A stretch of DNA of 64,000 bases from positions 1-64,000 of IMG/VR virus record IMGVR_UViG_3300032050_014001. The stretch is one strand, 5' to 3'. The position numbers and the translations under genes are program-made. The notes beneath the pieces were generated by a model. The model saw only the letters and a program-made list of their open reading frames with translations, was not told where the DNA came from and ran no database searches. Shown one piece after another: positions 1-9,180 of this stretch; positions within the stretch are counted from its first letter, which is position 1, and each line of letters starts with the position of its first letter. This DNA is from a virus.

Positions 1-218
1 TATTTGAATGCTAATCCAGATCTGCTTTCAATTCGGACCCAAAATTCTGGTGATAGATATGCTAAAGTTAAACCTACCGGAACGACAGCAGATCCTCTTG
101 CCGGAATAATTGTTTCTTCTACTGCAGTCATATCATATCCACTATCTCCAATAGAAGGATCAGGATTGTTTTTCTTTGGTAATACAGCATCTGCATGTGT
201 CTTTAAGAATTTAATCAT
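1..218 (-). CDS. dut: dUTP diphosphatase (dUTPase), N-terminal part, runs off left edge
   Basis: The visible part is the first 72 residues of a trimeric dUTPase, which hydrolyses dUTP to dUMP and keeps uracil out of phage DNA. Motif I is GDSGYDMTA at residues 24-32 and motif II is ESRSGLAFK at 65-72, right at the window edge. In this family both motifs help form the nucleotide pocket between subunits. The start is the ATG complementary to 216-218. The gene runs leftward out of the window, so motifs III-V cannot be checked. It diverges from the plus-strand gene at 266 across 47 bp. No NATAAATA box precedes it, which fits an early or middle metabolic gene. Confidence 0.9.
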   Translation of the reverse strand, partial: MIKFLKTHADAVLPKKNNPDPSIGDSGYDMTAVEETIIPARGSAVVPVGLTLAYLSPEFWVRIESRSGLAFK

Positions 219-251
219 ATATAAATTATAGGTGATGCTTAGTAAATTATC

Positions 252-259
252 AATAAATA
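252..259 (+). promoter_or_regulatory. T4-type late promoter box AATAAATA
   Basis: AATAAATA lies 6 nt before the ATG at 266. It matches the NATAAATA form of the T4/cyanophage late promoter -10 element. No Shine-Dalgarno sequence lies between box and start, so the transcript would be almost leaderless. Confidence 0.6.
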
Positions 260-265
260 ATTTTT

Positions 266-727
266 ATGTCAGAAGATGATTCATTAGACTCTGTAGATTC
301 GCTCATAAATCAACTAAAATCTATTCCTAAAGCGACGAAAGAAGTAGATCAAGTAGAAGATGCCCTAACAAAAGAAAATCTCGAGGAATTCATTTTAAAA
401 CATACTGGCAATTTAGTTAAACAGGCTTCTGAATCTGTTACATTAGTCAGAGACTACGTAGAAGCTGCACCCAATGCTGAAGAAGTAACGGCATTGGCAG
501 AATTAATTAAAGCTACATCATCTGCTGTAGAAAGTTTGAATCGCATTCTCATCACAGATAAGAAAACCAGCACTGCTATTAAGATAAAAGAGATGGACAA
601 TAAAAGCAGGCAAAAAGAATTAGATGCTGTTGTTGGGTTAAAACTAAGATCTACCAGAGAAGAATTAATGAAACAATTAATTAATGCTACTGTAATTGAA
701 AATGTACATGAGCTGACTAATGAATGA
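266..727 (+). CDS. Putative terminase small subunit (gp16-like)
   Basis: This 153-residue protein is acidic at the N-terminus and helical throughout. Its centre (about residues 45-95) carries a run of helices with the pattern seen in T4 gp16: an Ala/Val-rich helix, a short Pro-Asn turn (APNAEEV), then LAELIKATSSAVESLNRIL. Length is close to T4 gp16 (164). gp16 is the small terminase subunit that stimulates the gp17 motor and helps recognise DNA. The gene has its own late box, as expected for a packaging gene, although the large terminase lies 15 kb away. The assignment rests on helix pattern, length and promoter class, not a diagnostic motif. Another late structural protein is possible. Confidence 0.5.
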   Translation: MSEDDSLDSVDSLINQLKSIPKATKEVDQVEDALTKENLEEFILKHTGNLVKQASESVTLVRDYVEAAPNAEEVTALAELIKATSSAVESLNRILITDKKTSTAIKIKEMDNKSRQKELDAVVGLKLRSTREELMKQLINATVIENVHELTNE

Positions 728-747
728 ACTACCGAGGACTAAAGATA

Positions 748-2343
748 CTACTTCTTATCAACCTCAATCGCGCCAATATTTTTTGCACCTATGATTTTAT
801 CCATTGTTGTTGCATTATAATAACTTACGCCTTGTCCCGAATTATTTACAAATGGTTTATTATTAAATAATTGCCGTTCCCATACTCTCACACCTATTTT
901 TGTATTAAAATCAATGTCTTTTAATTCAGATTCAGTAAATTTTCTTTTTGTATCACCATAACTAGTACCATTATTTTCACTAAGCTGAAATATGCCCACA
1001 GAATATTCACCACTCGTTTCAAGAGATTTCGTCTGCGGATTATATGATGATTCTGCATATGCCATTCTTAAGAAGAAGGTTTTCCATTCCTCTTTAGTAC
1101 CACTTTCGACACCGTATATTGCTGCTTGGGCTTTAACGTCATCAGGCAATTGATTAAAATTATTCACTAATAATGAATTATCAAGGTATCTGTCTAGAGC
1201 AGCAGATATTCTTGCTTTATTCTCTAAATCAGATTTTGATAAATCTGCTTTTGTATAAACACCTTTTGTTTTGGTACGTTTAGATTCATCATTCAATTTC
1301 ACAGTACTACTAGGACCTTCTCTCATTTCGAAATTACGACCATTATAAAAATTAGCGGTATTTCCATTTACTTTTACTTTTACTATTTTTTCTCTATATT
1401 CACCATTATTTGCTTCTAATATTTTTATACCTATATCTTTATCAATAGGCTTTGCGATATTCATGTCTGGATTAAATGGATTATATCTAGACATGTAATC
1501 AACAATTCTAAAACAATCCCCGAGCATCATTCTATTATTTGCAACGCCGTTTGAATATGCTTCCATTGTGCTCTGAAATATAGAAGGGCTGGTTGCACCT
1601 ATGTATATGGCACCTTTTTCATCAGCCCCGACCGCTTTTTTTCCTAATTTTTCTAAATTATAATTAGATACAAAATTATGCATACTAGAACGTGCTTTAT
1701 CCATAAAAGCTTTCATACTAGTATATGCTTCTGATGTTGCATTAACTAAAGCAGACGGCAATTTATTAAATTTTTCTAAAGATAATCCAGTTGGCGGTGG
1801 TGAATTTATGTCTGTATCTTGCGGCGCAGAATTGTGTATAGTATTCACAGCACTATAATCATATAGTGAACCAACTCTATGGGATAAATTTTTGAAATAA
1901 TTGCATGCGGACTCGCATTGTCTCATGAGATCTGATATTTTTTGCAAAAAGTCTTTATCGTTATCTAACGATTGAGCACGATTAAATTTTCTCTCATTGG
2001 TTGGGTTTGATGGTCTATTACCAATTTTATTAAATGTATTTTCAACCTCTTTCTTAAGTGTATCTTTTACATCTGTGGGTAATTGATTTATTTTATTTCT
2101 ATAAAAAATCAAATGCTCTGTTGTTAATGAAGGTGCATCTAATAAAAAATTTTTCATGAATTCCCTAGAAGCACCCATCGTATCAGGATCTGTTGCAATT
2201 TTTTTCCAAAGATATGATAAATTTATTTCAATCGGAAAATCTACAAGCAACTCACAAAGATCTGTATTGTCTCTCAAAAAATCAGGACTATCACCTATAG
2301 TAATAGCTTCAATATATTCTGGAAATCCTGTTTTTACTATCAT
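748..2343 (-). CDS. Tail-associated lysozyme, C-terminal lytic transglycosylase-like domain
   Basis: This 531-residue protein is the last gene of the baseplate operon. Its C-terminal ~105 residues look like a goose-lysozyme/SLT fold. AYAESSYNP at about 428-436 supplies the candidate catalytic Glu431, GEYSVGIFQLS follows near 445-455, and a late ASN/Tyr-rich segment (SYYNATT) follows. That order (E.S.NP, then G.FQ) is typical of lytic transglycosylases that cut peptidoglycan. The first ~400 residues are unrecognised and probably anchor it to the hub. It overlaps the upstream hub gene by 4 bp (ATGA). The likely role is local cell-wall digestion during tail contraction, as gp5 does in T4. The family here differs from gp5, whose lysozyme is T4L-like. 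Confidence 0.65.
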   Translation of the reverse strand: MIVKTGFPEYIEAITIGDSPDFLRDNTDLCELLVDFPIEINLSYLWKKIATDPDTMGASREFMKNFLLDAPSLTTEHLIFYRNKINQLPTDVKDTLKKEVENTFNKIGNRPSNPTNERKFNRAQSLDNDKDFLQKISDLMRQCESACNYFKNLSHRVGSLYDYSAVNTIHNSAPQDTDINSPPPTGLSLEKFNKLPSALVNATSEAYTSMKAFMDKARSSMHNFVSNYNLEKLGKKAVGADEKGAIYIGATSPSIFQSTMEAYSNGVANNRMMLGDCFRIVDYMSRYNPFNPDMNIAKPIDKDIGIKILEANNGEYREKIVKVKVNGNTANFYNGRNFEMREGPSSTVKLNDESKRTKTKGVYTKADLSKSDLENKARISAALDRYLDNSLLVNNFNQLPDDVKAQAAIYGVESGTKEEWKTFFLRMAYAESSYNPQTKSLETSGEYSVGIFQLSENNGTSYGDTKRKFTESELKDIDFNTKIGVRVWERQLFNNKPFVNNSGQGVSYYNATTMDKIIGAKNIGAIEVDKK

Positions 2344-3866
2344 GATTTTTTTAATAAATTAGTTATTGTTTCAATCGGTTTGTTTGGTTTTGCATCCAAT
2401 AATTTATATGGTTTTATTGTTTCAATTTTATTGAAATAATTATTTTCAATAAAAATGTGTTTTACACAAGTTATTAAATGTCTGCCTAAATGATTTAAAT
2501 CATAATTTTTATCATTATCTAAATTTTTATCAAATTTTACTACATCTATAAATGTTGCGGCTTTTCTAGATGTTGATCCTCTACATTTGTAAATATATGT
2601 ATTATTTAGATTTAAAAGATTATTCAATTTTTTAATTTCAAATTGTTTTTCATTCATTTCTGGTGGTAATGAATCTGTAACCGTTTTCCAAGCATTTGTC
2701 ATATGACCCGTATTTTGAGGTAGTGTAAAATTTTCTTTTAAATCATAATTTTTAAATAATGTTTTAAAAGGATCAACGAAACATTTTTTATATTTTTGAA
2801 TGATAAAATCGGGTGTTAAAGTTTGTGCATTATACATAAAAGCACCATGTGATCGTGAATAAGATGTGACACTTTCTTTTGCAAAAAATTTCAATATTAA
2901 AGATGCGTCGGGTTGCTCTATATACGATTCAATAATTTTTGAATCGTTTCCACCTTGCCCCAATAAAACCAAATCAGTCCATATTTTCGAAAAGTGGTCG
3001 TAAACAACATTTGATTGTATTTGATCTAACTCTTCATGAGTTGCAATACGACCAAATTGAAGTTCATTTTTACAAAATATTTCATTATTTTCAAATAATG
3101 TTTTATAAGATATTAGATAAAATTTCTTTTGTATTCTATCATATCTTAATATGCATGGACTTTCATTATGAATATGAAATTGCATTATATAATTCAATAT
3201 GGATATATTTGGTATGGCACCGTGAGGTGTAATATCTATATTAATAGAGCCATCTTGTTCGAAAAATTCTTTGCCGTCAGCATCCTTTATAAAAAGATCA
3301 TCACCCATTTCAGAGCATACATCTTTCAAAATTGATTTTATCCAAAGTCCTGTTGGTTTTGCATTACCTTCATTTGTATTAAGATAAGAAAATCCGCCTA
3401 AGGATTTTTGTACACCTACAATGTTAAAAAAAGTTTCTGATAATTTATATTCTTTTGCTTCAACTAATTTCAGTCTTTTGCAAATTGAATTTTCATAATT
3501 TATATCAACACAATCTGTAATAATAAATTCAAATTTCAAAACAAAATCATCATTTGTTAATGGAGGAACCGCATTATATTTTGAATCTGGCAATATTGTC
3601 AATATAACCATATCTCTACCATTGCCTAAGTATGTATATTCTTTATCAAAAAAATTCAAATCATTCTTAACAATAATCTCTGCTGTATGAAATGGATGAT
3701 ATATATTATCAATAATTTCAATATATCTAAATGCGTTACCTTTCATCATGACAGCTTTACCAGAATCATCAAGTGCGACAAATGTTGCACACATCAAATA
3801 ATCATTTCCATTATATTGATAAGCAAATTTATCTTTATTACTAGTAATATAGTCTGATATAGCCAT
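2340..3866 (-). CDS. Putative baseplate hub subunit (gp27-like position)
   Basis: This 508-residue protein sits between a gp53-like wedge gene and the tail lysozyme, where T4-type operons carry the central hub. The N-terminal third contains alternating beta-type sequence (FRYIEIIDNIYHPFHTAEI, then MVILTILP) like the gp27/gpD tail-hub fold that forms the ring under the tube. No catalytic motif is visible. The lysozyme gene begins within its stop codon (ATGA overlap), so the two are probably translated together. It is longer than T4 gp27 (391 residues). The call rests mainly on gene order and beta pattern and could be another baseplate protein. Confidence 0.5.
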   Translation of the reverse strand: MAISDYITSNKDKFAYQYNGNDYLMCATFVALDDSGKAVMMKGNAFRYIEIIDNIYHPFHTAEIIVKNDLNFFDKEYTYLGNGRDMVILTILPDSKYNAVPPLTNDDFVLKFEFIITDCVDINYENSICKRLKLVEAKEYKLSETFFNIVGVQKSLGGFSYLNTNEGNAKPTGLWIKSILKDVCSEMGDDLFIKDADGKEFFEQDGSINIDITPHGAIPNISILNYIMQFHIHNESPCILRYDRIQKKFYLISYKTLFENNEIFCKNELQFGRIATHEELDQIQSNVVYDHFSKIWTDLVLLGQGGNDSKIIESYIEQPDASLILKFFAKESVTSYSRSHGAFMYNAQTLTPDFIIQKYKKCFVDPFKTLFKNYDLKENFTLPQNTGHMTNAWKTVTDSLPPEMNEKQFEIKKLNNLLNLNNTYIYKCRGSTSRKAATFIDVVKFDKNLDNDKNYDLNHLGRHLITCVKHIFIENNYFNKIETIKPYKLLDAKPNKPIETITNLLKKS

Positions 3867-3869
3867 ACA

Positions 3870-4220
3870 TTATTCTCTATTTTTTAATGATTTTAAAATT
3901 GTATTTAAATATTCTTTTTTAATAACTTTAATCACAGAACCTGGTGTTAATAATTTAAGAGAATTTTGTATATTATTACATAATAATATTAACCACCACA
4001 AATGTATAGTACCGTAAACCTGATAGCTAATGGATGTCAATGGTAGTGTGTCTGGAACATTAAAATAATCAAATACACCATCATCAATATTATCTGGTAA
4101 AGTAATTTTTTTTCCAATATTATAAAAATAATACATATCACCATTTTCATTTGTATCTTTATACATATTGAAAATGTTCTCGTAATATTCGTCTGGATGT
4201 GATAATTTTATTTGTTCCAT
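3870..4220 (-). CDS. Baseplate wedge protein, gp53-like
   Basis: This 116-residue protein has the hallmark of the gp53/LysM-like wedge family: SYQVYGTIHLWWLILLCNN at about residues 64-82, matching the YGNPQLYWVLLMCN segment of T4 gp53. It is followed by LLTPGSVIKV, which resembles the usual L..G..L.IP ending of that module. The N-terminus holds a DEYYENIFNMY helix. In T4, gp53 joins neighbouring wedges around the hub. The protein is shorter than T4 gp53 (196) and looks like the core module alone. It lies 1 bp downstream of the tube-cap gene and 3 bp upstream of the hub gene, all in one operon. Confidence 0.65.
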   Translation of the reverse strand: MEQIKLSHPDEYYENIFNMYKDTNENGDMYYFYNIGKKITLPDNIDDGVFDYFNVPDTLPLTSISYQVYGTIHLWWLILLCNNIQNSLKLLTPGSVIKVIKKEYLNTILKSLKNRE

Positions 4221-4221
4221 A

Positions 4222-5616
4222 TTATCTTACAAACTTTGCAACGTCTGCTGCAGTCGACGCATCTTTTTCTAAACTAATCTGTTTAATTTTAGGCGCTGCA
4301 TTCACGTTGATCATGTTTTCTCTCCATGGTTCCCTAGGCATAAAATCACTTATATTTTCTTTTTTTTCTTTTATTTCTTTTATTTCAGATTTTGCTAAAC
4401 TTCTACCTGGCGGTGGTATATATACTCTTGCCATGTTCATAGCATCTATATACATATTTGCATCAAATTTAATCAAAGAAGTAAATGTAATTTTTACGCT
4501 ATAAGCTTCTGGATATATTTCTTCTCCATATAAACTTTTTGTGCCTAAATGATTAACGGTATAGTCCGAAACATAACAAAAAGGTAAATTTACTTTGCCC
4601 GGTATAACTATGTCATAAATTCTTGTAGGGTCGACAGCAATAAGATCCTTTCTATAAGGCATATTGTTTAATCCAAATAGCTTAACAAATTTTAAATTCT
4701 TTTGTGTTTCATAGCTATTTTTTGTATTATAAAGAGGAAAAGATATAGTAACACTTGGTTCACCTACGCTATCAAAATTATAAAATTGAGGCATTTGAAT
4801 ATATGCACCAGGCGATAATAAAGAAGGTAATTGTGAAAACTTTTTTAAATTGCTTTTAGCATTACTAGTGTCAATCTGAAAAAGACCGGCATCAAATTGC
4901 AGATATTCATTTCCTTCATCAAATCTATTAGATAATGATAAAAATTCATCATCTAAGTAAGGAAAAATAAATTTTTTCCCAGTCCTAGATAACGTATATA
5001 AATGATCATAAAGCTCCTTTAATTTCAAGCTATTCCATTGCATCTCGCTAGTCATTGATGCCTTAGTAGCTTCGCTAAATTTTTGTTTAATATTACTAAA
5101 GTAATCTTTTGTATTTTTCATTACATCAGAATTTGATGCATTTTCTGCATATGTCTTAGCCCACTCTGGCGCCGAAATAGATTTAAGTGAATCCAACATA
5201 CCGGGAACAACTGTATTAGATGCAGATCTTAATATCGCAGCACTTTGATTTACACCTTCTAATCCTATTGTTAATGATGACTTTAAATTTTGTATCAATG
5301 GCGATGTTTCAATATTATATTCTGTAGCTATTAATTTTGGAACATGATCAATAATAATGGTTTTATTTTCTGATAAATTCCATATATAATCTTTTAAAAT
5401 GTTATAGTCTTCTGAAATGCTGCTTTTTTGAAAATTATCAGCGTTGGGTGTTTGTGTATTATTGACTTGTTTTGATGTGGGTGAATTAGCAGAACGCGAA
5501 GCTAGTGTTTCTTCCATTACGCGCGCCGCTATAGTCGTGACCGGATCTACTCCTATAGCTAATCTAACGCTACCAGCAAAGGGATTTTGTGTGTTTGGAG
5601 GTGGTATATCAGCCAT
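4222..5616 (-). CDS. Putative baseplate tail-tube cap/initiator (gp48/gp54-like)
   Basis: This 464-residue protein has a low-complexity N-terminus (Pro/Thr/Ser rich, to about 65), a helical middle, and a C-terminal half with beta strands ending in PEAYSVKITFTSLIKFDANM near residues 380-400. That strand pattern is what the tube-like domains of T4 gp48 and gp54 show where they cap the hub and nucleate tube polymerisation. It lies between the tape measure gene and the gp53-like gene, as tube-cap genes usually do. gp48 versus gp54 cannot be separated by eye. The C-terminus (KDASTAADVAKFVR) is short and polar. Confidence 0.5.
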   Translation of the reverse strand: MADIPPPNTQNPFAGSVRLAIGVDPVTTIAARVMEETLASRSANSPTSKQVNNTQTPNADNFQKSSISEDYNILKDYIWNLSENKTIIIDHVPKLIATEYNIETSPLIQNLKSSLTIGLEGVNQSAAILRSASNTVVPGMLDSLKSISAPEWAKTYAENASNSDVMKNTKDYFSNIKQKFSEATKASMTSEMQWNSLKLKELYDHLYTLSRTGKKFIFPYLDDEFLSLSNRFDEGNEYLQFDAGLFQIDTSNAKSNLKKFSQLPSLLSPGAYIQMPQFYNFDSVGEPSVTISFPLYNTKNSYETQKNLKFVKLFGLNNMPYRKDLIAVDPTRIYDIVIPGKVNLPFCYVSDYTVNHLGTKSLYGEEIYPEAYSVKITFTSLIKFDANMYIDAMNMARVYIPPPGRSLAKSEIKEIKEKKENISDFMPREPWRENMINVNAAPKIKQISLEKDASTAADVAKFVR

Positions 5617-5618
5617 AA

Positions 5619-7568
5619 TTATGATTTACTTTCTAATAAATTTGTGACTGATGCCGAACTCGCAAAATAATGTCTGCGTGAGTCAGACAAGTTTTGCCTT
5701 ATATTCACATCACCAGTATTAATAGGCATGCCAGTATTTTTTTCAGAATTTTCAGTGTTTTTGACGAGTCTCTGCAATAGTTGCGTTTGCACGTCTAATT
5801 TATTATTTTGTATATGCATTAATTCTGTATCATCACCTGAATTAATTATTTGTATAGAATTATTTTTTTTTGGCTTTTCGATGCTAGTTGTTGGTGCATT
5901 TACAGCGGGTAAAGGTGTAGTATTTTCGGGTATTTTAGATTTTAAACTTTTGAGAGCCTCTTGCTTTTCTTTTTTGAGATTATCGATTTCATATGCGTGT
6001 CGCTGCATCGAAGCATTGCCACCCGCCATAGCCGTACTTTTCATTTTCTTTTCAGATTCAGCTATCTTTTCATCATACAGTTTTTCAATCTCTGGTGCTG
6101 TGTTAGGTATTTTAATTTTTTGAATATTTTTCTTTGAAAATCCAAAAATTTTCTTTACCCCGTTAACTATATCGCTAAACCAATCACTTATCCACTTCCC
6201 CATTGATCCAAATAAATCACCTATTTTGCTGAAAAAATCTTTACCAGCTTCTGCTCTAACTTTGAATTTTTTTTCTTCTTCAGGAGTCCTGGTGATATCA
6301 CGCCATGCCTGCCATATACCCAATCCAAGTGATATTGGTGCACCTAAACCGGTTCCTGTTGCTATTGCACTTGCGATTTCAATTAAACCACCAACATAAT
6401 CACCCTTCTTAAATCTATCATATGCAAAATATAACGATATGATTCCTCCTAATACTGGTATTTTAGATAAGAATTTTAAGCCCGTTTTACCAGAACCCAA
6501 TAATTTAGCTAAAAAACCTCCTTTAGCACCTGTTTTTACCAATCCTTCAACACCTTCTGTCGCTACATTTGTTAATGATTTTTCTGTTTGTGCAAAGGGT
6601 ATTTTTAAATTACCGAACATGTTCGGTAATTTTTCTTTTAAAAATTTTATAGGCCACTGAATAATGGTTTTAACCTTCTCAAAAATTATCTCTCCTATCT
6701 CTGCAGATGTTTTACCACCTCTTAATTGATATTTTGCAAATAAATCGATCGTACCTTGTAATGGGCCTATTTCATTAGATAAAAAATGTGAAAGTATTGA
6801 TATCACTGGGCTAGCAGATACTAACATTGTTGTCAATCCTTTAACAACGCGAAATAAATTACCGATAATAGGTAATGATAATAAGAAGTTTGTTAACCAA
6901 TTACTTTTTTCTTCTTTTTTAACCTCTGTTTTTTGGGGTTCATTTATCTTGGTTATTTGTTTTGTATCTTCTGGCTGAAATGTCTTGGCTCTCTCTAAAT
7001 CTTTCTGGCTCTCTGCACGCTTCATTTCATTATCTAAAATGGTTTTATGTATATTAGAAAGTTGTGCAGAGATGTGAGAGACTTTCATCACCTTATTAAA
7101 GACAACAGCTGCAACTTGATATGGTTTTTCATCGAGGTTAGTAGTAGTTTGTTCTGTTGCAACATACCCTTGTTTGGTATTTATTTGGTCGGGTCGTTCT
7201 AATAATTTTGAAGAAGAACTGACCTTTAAAATTGAATCGAAAATTTTAGCAATTACAACATATCTGCTCCTTTCTCTACTAGATAATACATTAGTTTTTT
7301 TATCATCTTTCACATTACCAATTAAATGATCTTTTATATCACCAATCATGCGTTTTACTGATTCAAATCTATCAATAACTCTATCAGTAAAATCCCCTAA
7401 TGCAGATGTAGTAGCGCTACTGTTTGTTTTAATTGTTGCAGCAGCATTCGCCATGGCATTTTCCGTTGTCCTGGCATAATCTTTGATTAAATCTCTTAAT
7501 GATGTATTTGTTTCATTAAGTGATTTTAATTCATATATAAGACGATGTGTGATGTCTTCTATAGCCAT
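5619..7568 (-). CDS. Tail tape measure protein (gp29-like)
   Basis: This 649-residue protein begins with a long heptad-like helical region (about 1-85, rich in Ala, Thr, Asn). A long polar linker follows, then a hydrophobic Gly/Ala-rich centre (about 230-420) with likely membrane-inserting helices such as FLLSLPIIGNLFRVVKGL and IISLYFAYDRF, then more coiled coil. This is the usual tape measure layout. The length is close to T4 gp29 (590), so the tail should be about T4-sized or slightly longer. It lies directly upstream of the tube-cap gene. A TTAAATA box lies 7 nt before the start. In T4, gp29 sits inside the tube and is ejected before the DNA. Confidence 0.75.
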   Translation of the reverse strand: MAIEDITHRLIYELKSLNETNTSLRDLIKDYARTTENAMANAAATIKTNSSATTSALGDFTDRVIDRFESVKRMIGDIKDHLIGNVKDDKKTNVLSSRERSRYVVIAKIFDSILKVSSSSKLLERPDQINTKQGYVATEQTTTNLDEKPYQVAAVVFNKVMKVSHISAQLSNIHKTILDNEMKRAESQKDLERAKTFQPEDTKQITKINEPQKTEVKKEEKSNWLTNFLLSLPIIGNLFRVVKGLTTMLVSASPVISILSHFLSNEIGPLQGTIDLFAKYQLRGGKTSAEIGEIIFEKVKTIIQWPIKFLKEKLPNMFGNLKIPFAQTEKSLTNVATEGVEGLVKTGAKGGFLAKLLGSGKTGLKFLSKIPVLGGIISLYFAYDRFKKGDYVGGLIEIASAIATGTGLGAPISLGLGIWQAWRDITRTPEEEKKFKVRAEAGKDFFSKIGDLFGSMGKWISDWFSDIVNGVKKIFGFSKKNIQKIKIPNTAPEIEKLYDEKIAESEKKMKSTAMAGGNASMQRHAYEIDNLKKEKQEALKSLKSKIPENTTPLPAVNAPTTSIEKPKKNNSIQIINSGDDTELMHIQNNKLDVQTQLLQRLVKNTENSEKNTGMPINTGDVNIRQNLSDSRRHYFASSASVTNLLESKS

Positions 7569-7575
7569 TAATAAT

Positions 7576-7583
7576 TATTTAAT
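7576..7583 (-). promoter_or_regulatory. Weak late-promoter-like box (ATTAAATA)
   Basis: On the minus strand ATTAAATA lies 7 nt before the tape measure ATG. It differs from NATAAATA at one position and falls in the longest gap of this operon (25 bp), so an internal late promoter is plausible but weak. Confidence 0.35.
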
Positions 7584-7593
7584 GGCGTGATCT

Positions 7594-8328
7594 TTAAACA
7601 AAGAGTCTTGCGTCTAATGTAAGTTTGATATCGTTTATAGTCAAATAATCGTCTTCTGGCTTCTTAAATTTTTCTGTAATAAGATTATTGAGTTTTGTTA
7701 TAATCGAAGCCGGCAATTGTTCTATAATTTTTAATCTATCTTCTATCGATAATAGATTTAGATCTTGTGTTATATCTCTTATTTGCACTGATTTAATGTA
7801 TTTTAAAATTTCAAATACATACATCTCCCCTATAATATTAGTAAGATCTAAATTAGCTGTATTTTTAATTTTTGTCAGCTGTATTTTTGTAATTGCTTGA
7901 TCTAATGAAAGTAATGGTGATTGTGAAGTAATTTTTAATGGACCTTCTTCAAGATGAAATTCGCCAAATGCATCTTCATCGAAATTTATTTGTTTGTTTT
8001 CAAATTGTTTTAGATCAATTTTAGAACCATCTAGTTCTAAAGGTTGTGCAGTGAATTTATTTCTGAATGCTATAGCTATAACAGATCTATCACTTAAACG
8101 ATAAATGTTTTTTTCTAAACTATTTTGTTCTATAATTTGATTAAATGCTGCATTAAATTCTAGTATATTAAAAAATTCTGATGATATACCGGCCTTAAGA
8201 ATTTCTTTTTGTTGTTGTAATGACAATGGTTTGAAAGGTGCTATACGGTTTAAAGATGGAACAAATACCTTAATTGTATCATCGAAATTGATTTCATTCA
8301 ATTTGTATAAAATATCATTTATTCCCAT
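7594..8328 (-). CDS. Baseplate hub assembly chaperone-like protein (gp26 type)
   Basis: This 244-residue protein starts with a short beta segment, VFVPSLNRIAPFKPLSLQQQ (about residues 22-41). It resembles the opening of T4-type baseplate assembly proteins of the gp26 family, in which a PSLG-like strand is followed by helices with K/E-rich heptads. The rest is mainly helical with no catalytic motif. The gene lies between the tape measure gene and a second protein with the same type of N-terminus (LFLPSLKKNIKIKEI), and the two look like distant paralogues. gp26 and gp51 help hub assembly in T4 and are absent or scarce in virions. Which of the two corresponds to which T4 gene is unknown. Confidence 0.45.
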   Translation of the reverse strand: MGINDILYKLNEINFDDTIKVFVPSLNRIAPFKPLSLQQQKEILKAGISSEFFNILEFNAAFNQIIEQNSLEKNIYRLSDRSVIAIAFRNKFTAQPLELDGSKIDLKQFENKQINFDEDAFGEFHLEEGPLKITSQSPLLSLDQAITKIQLTKIKNTANLDLTNIIGEMYVFEILKYIKSVQIRDITQDLNLLSIEDRLKIIEQLPASIITKLNNLITEKFKKPEDDYLTINDIKLTLDARLFV

Positions 8329-8343
8329 AAAAATTATGTATTA

Positions 8344-9180
8344 TTAAAGTGGCAAATTGCCCTGTGATTTCTTTTGAGCTTCTTCTTGTTTCTTTGTATC
8401 TTTATTTTGCATAGCTACATACATTCTTGATTCATTAAATGTCATTGACATAAAATGATCATATGAAATATTCATTTTTGTGATTAAATTAAATTGCAAT
8501 TCATAAAAATTCATTAAATTGTCATTATAAATGGCTTTGATAAATTCAATTAATGAATTATTAAATGGATTTATTTTAAAATCCTTGAGTGTATCTAATA
8601 ATTCAGTATTAAAGATGTTTTTTTCTTCAATATAATTTGTATTATTAATTATAAATTGTTTAATATCTGTATATACAGAAGCCGGGATCATCTTATACAA
8701 TGCATCTTTTTCATCTTCTGATATCAGATTGCAATCCAGATCATTTATTTTTAAAATACATTTTTGTATAATATCTTCATTGGCATCTAAAATAAATTTT
8801 TTAGGCAATGACAATTCAAAAATTAAATCTCCTATAGATATAGTTTCATTTTTTAAATTTAAATTTTGTATATTTTTGCAAATATCAAAAAGATTATATT
8901 TCACATGTGTATTATCGATATAAAATTCAATAATATTTCCTAAAGAAATAGATCTCATTTCTAATAGAATGCAAAATTTATCTAGATTGGATAAATTTTT
9001 TATCTCTGAATCAGTATTTTCAGATATAACATGATCAAAATAATTTACTAAATCAAATAAAGAATTATTTTGTATAAATTTCAATATATCAATATAATAA
9101 TAATTATTAATCTCTTTTATTTTTATATTTTTTTTGAGACTTGGTAAAAATAAAGTAGTATAGAAATTAGATTTTATCAT
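8344..9180 (-). CDS. Second gp26/gp51-like baseplate assembly protein
   Basis: This 278-residue protein is very rich in Asn, Ile and Leu and mostly helical. Its first 25 residues hold the PSLKKNIKIKEINNYYYID strand that parallels the PSLN segment of the next gene. The C-terminus has a helix pair (ELQFNLITKMNISYDHFMSM) and ends in a Lys/Gln tail. Its start shares bases with the upstream gene's stop at 9180. Position between tube-like and tape measure genes suggests a hub assembly catalyst or tape measure chaperone. No enzyme motif is visible. The assignment rests on context and the shared N-terminal strand. Confidence 0.4.
   Translation of the reverse strand: MIKSNFYTTLFLPSLKKNIKIKEINNYYYIDILKFIQNNSLFDLVNYFDHVISENTDSEIKNLSNLDKFCILLEMRSISLGNIIEFYIDNTHVKYNLFDICKNIQNLNLKNETISIGDLIFELSLPKKFILDANEDIIQKCILKINDLDCNLISEDEKDALYKMIPASVYTDIKQFIINNTNYIEEKNIFNTELLDTLKDFKINPFNNSLIEFIKAIYNDNLMNFYELQFNLITKMNISYDHFMSMTFNESRMYVAMQNKDTKKQEEAQKKSQGNLPL

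Noticed and set aside
4-231. Open frame on the plus strand at the left edge
   Set aside because: The minus strand over the same bases encodes clear dUTPase motifs, so the plus-strand frame is a shadow.
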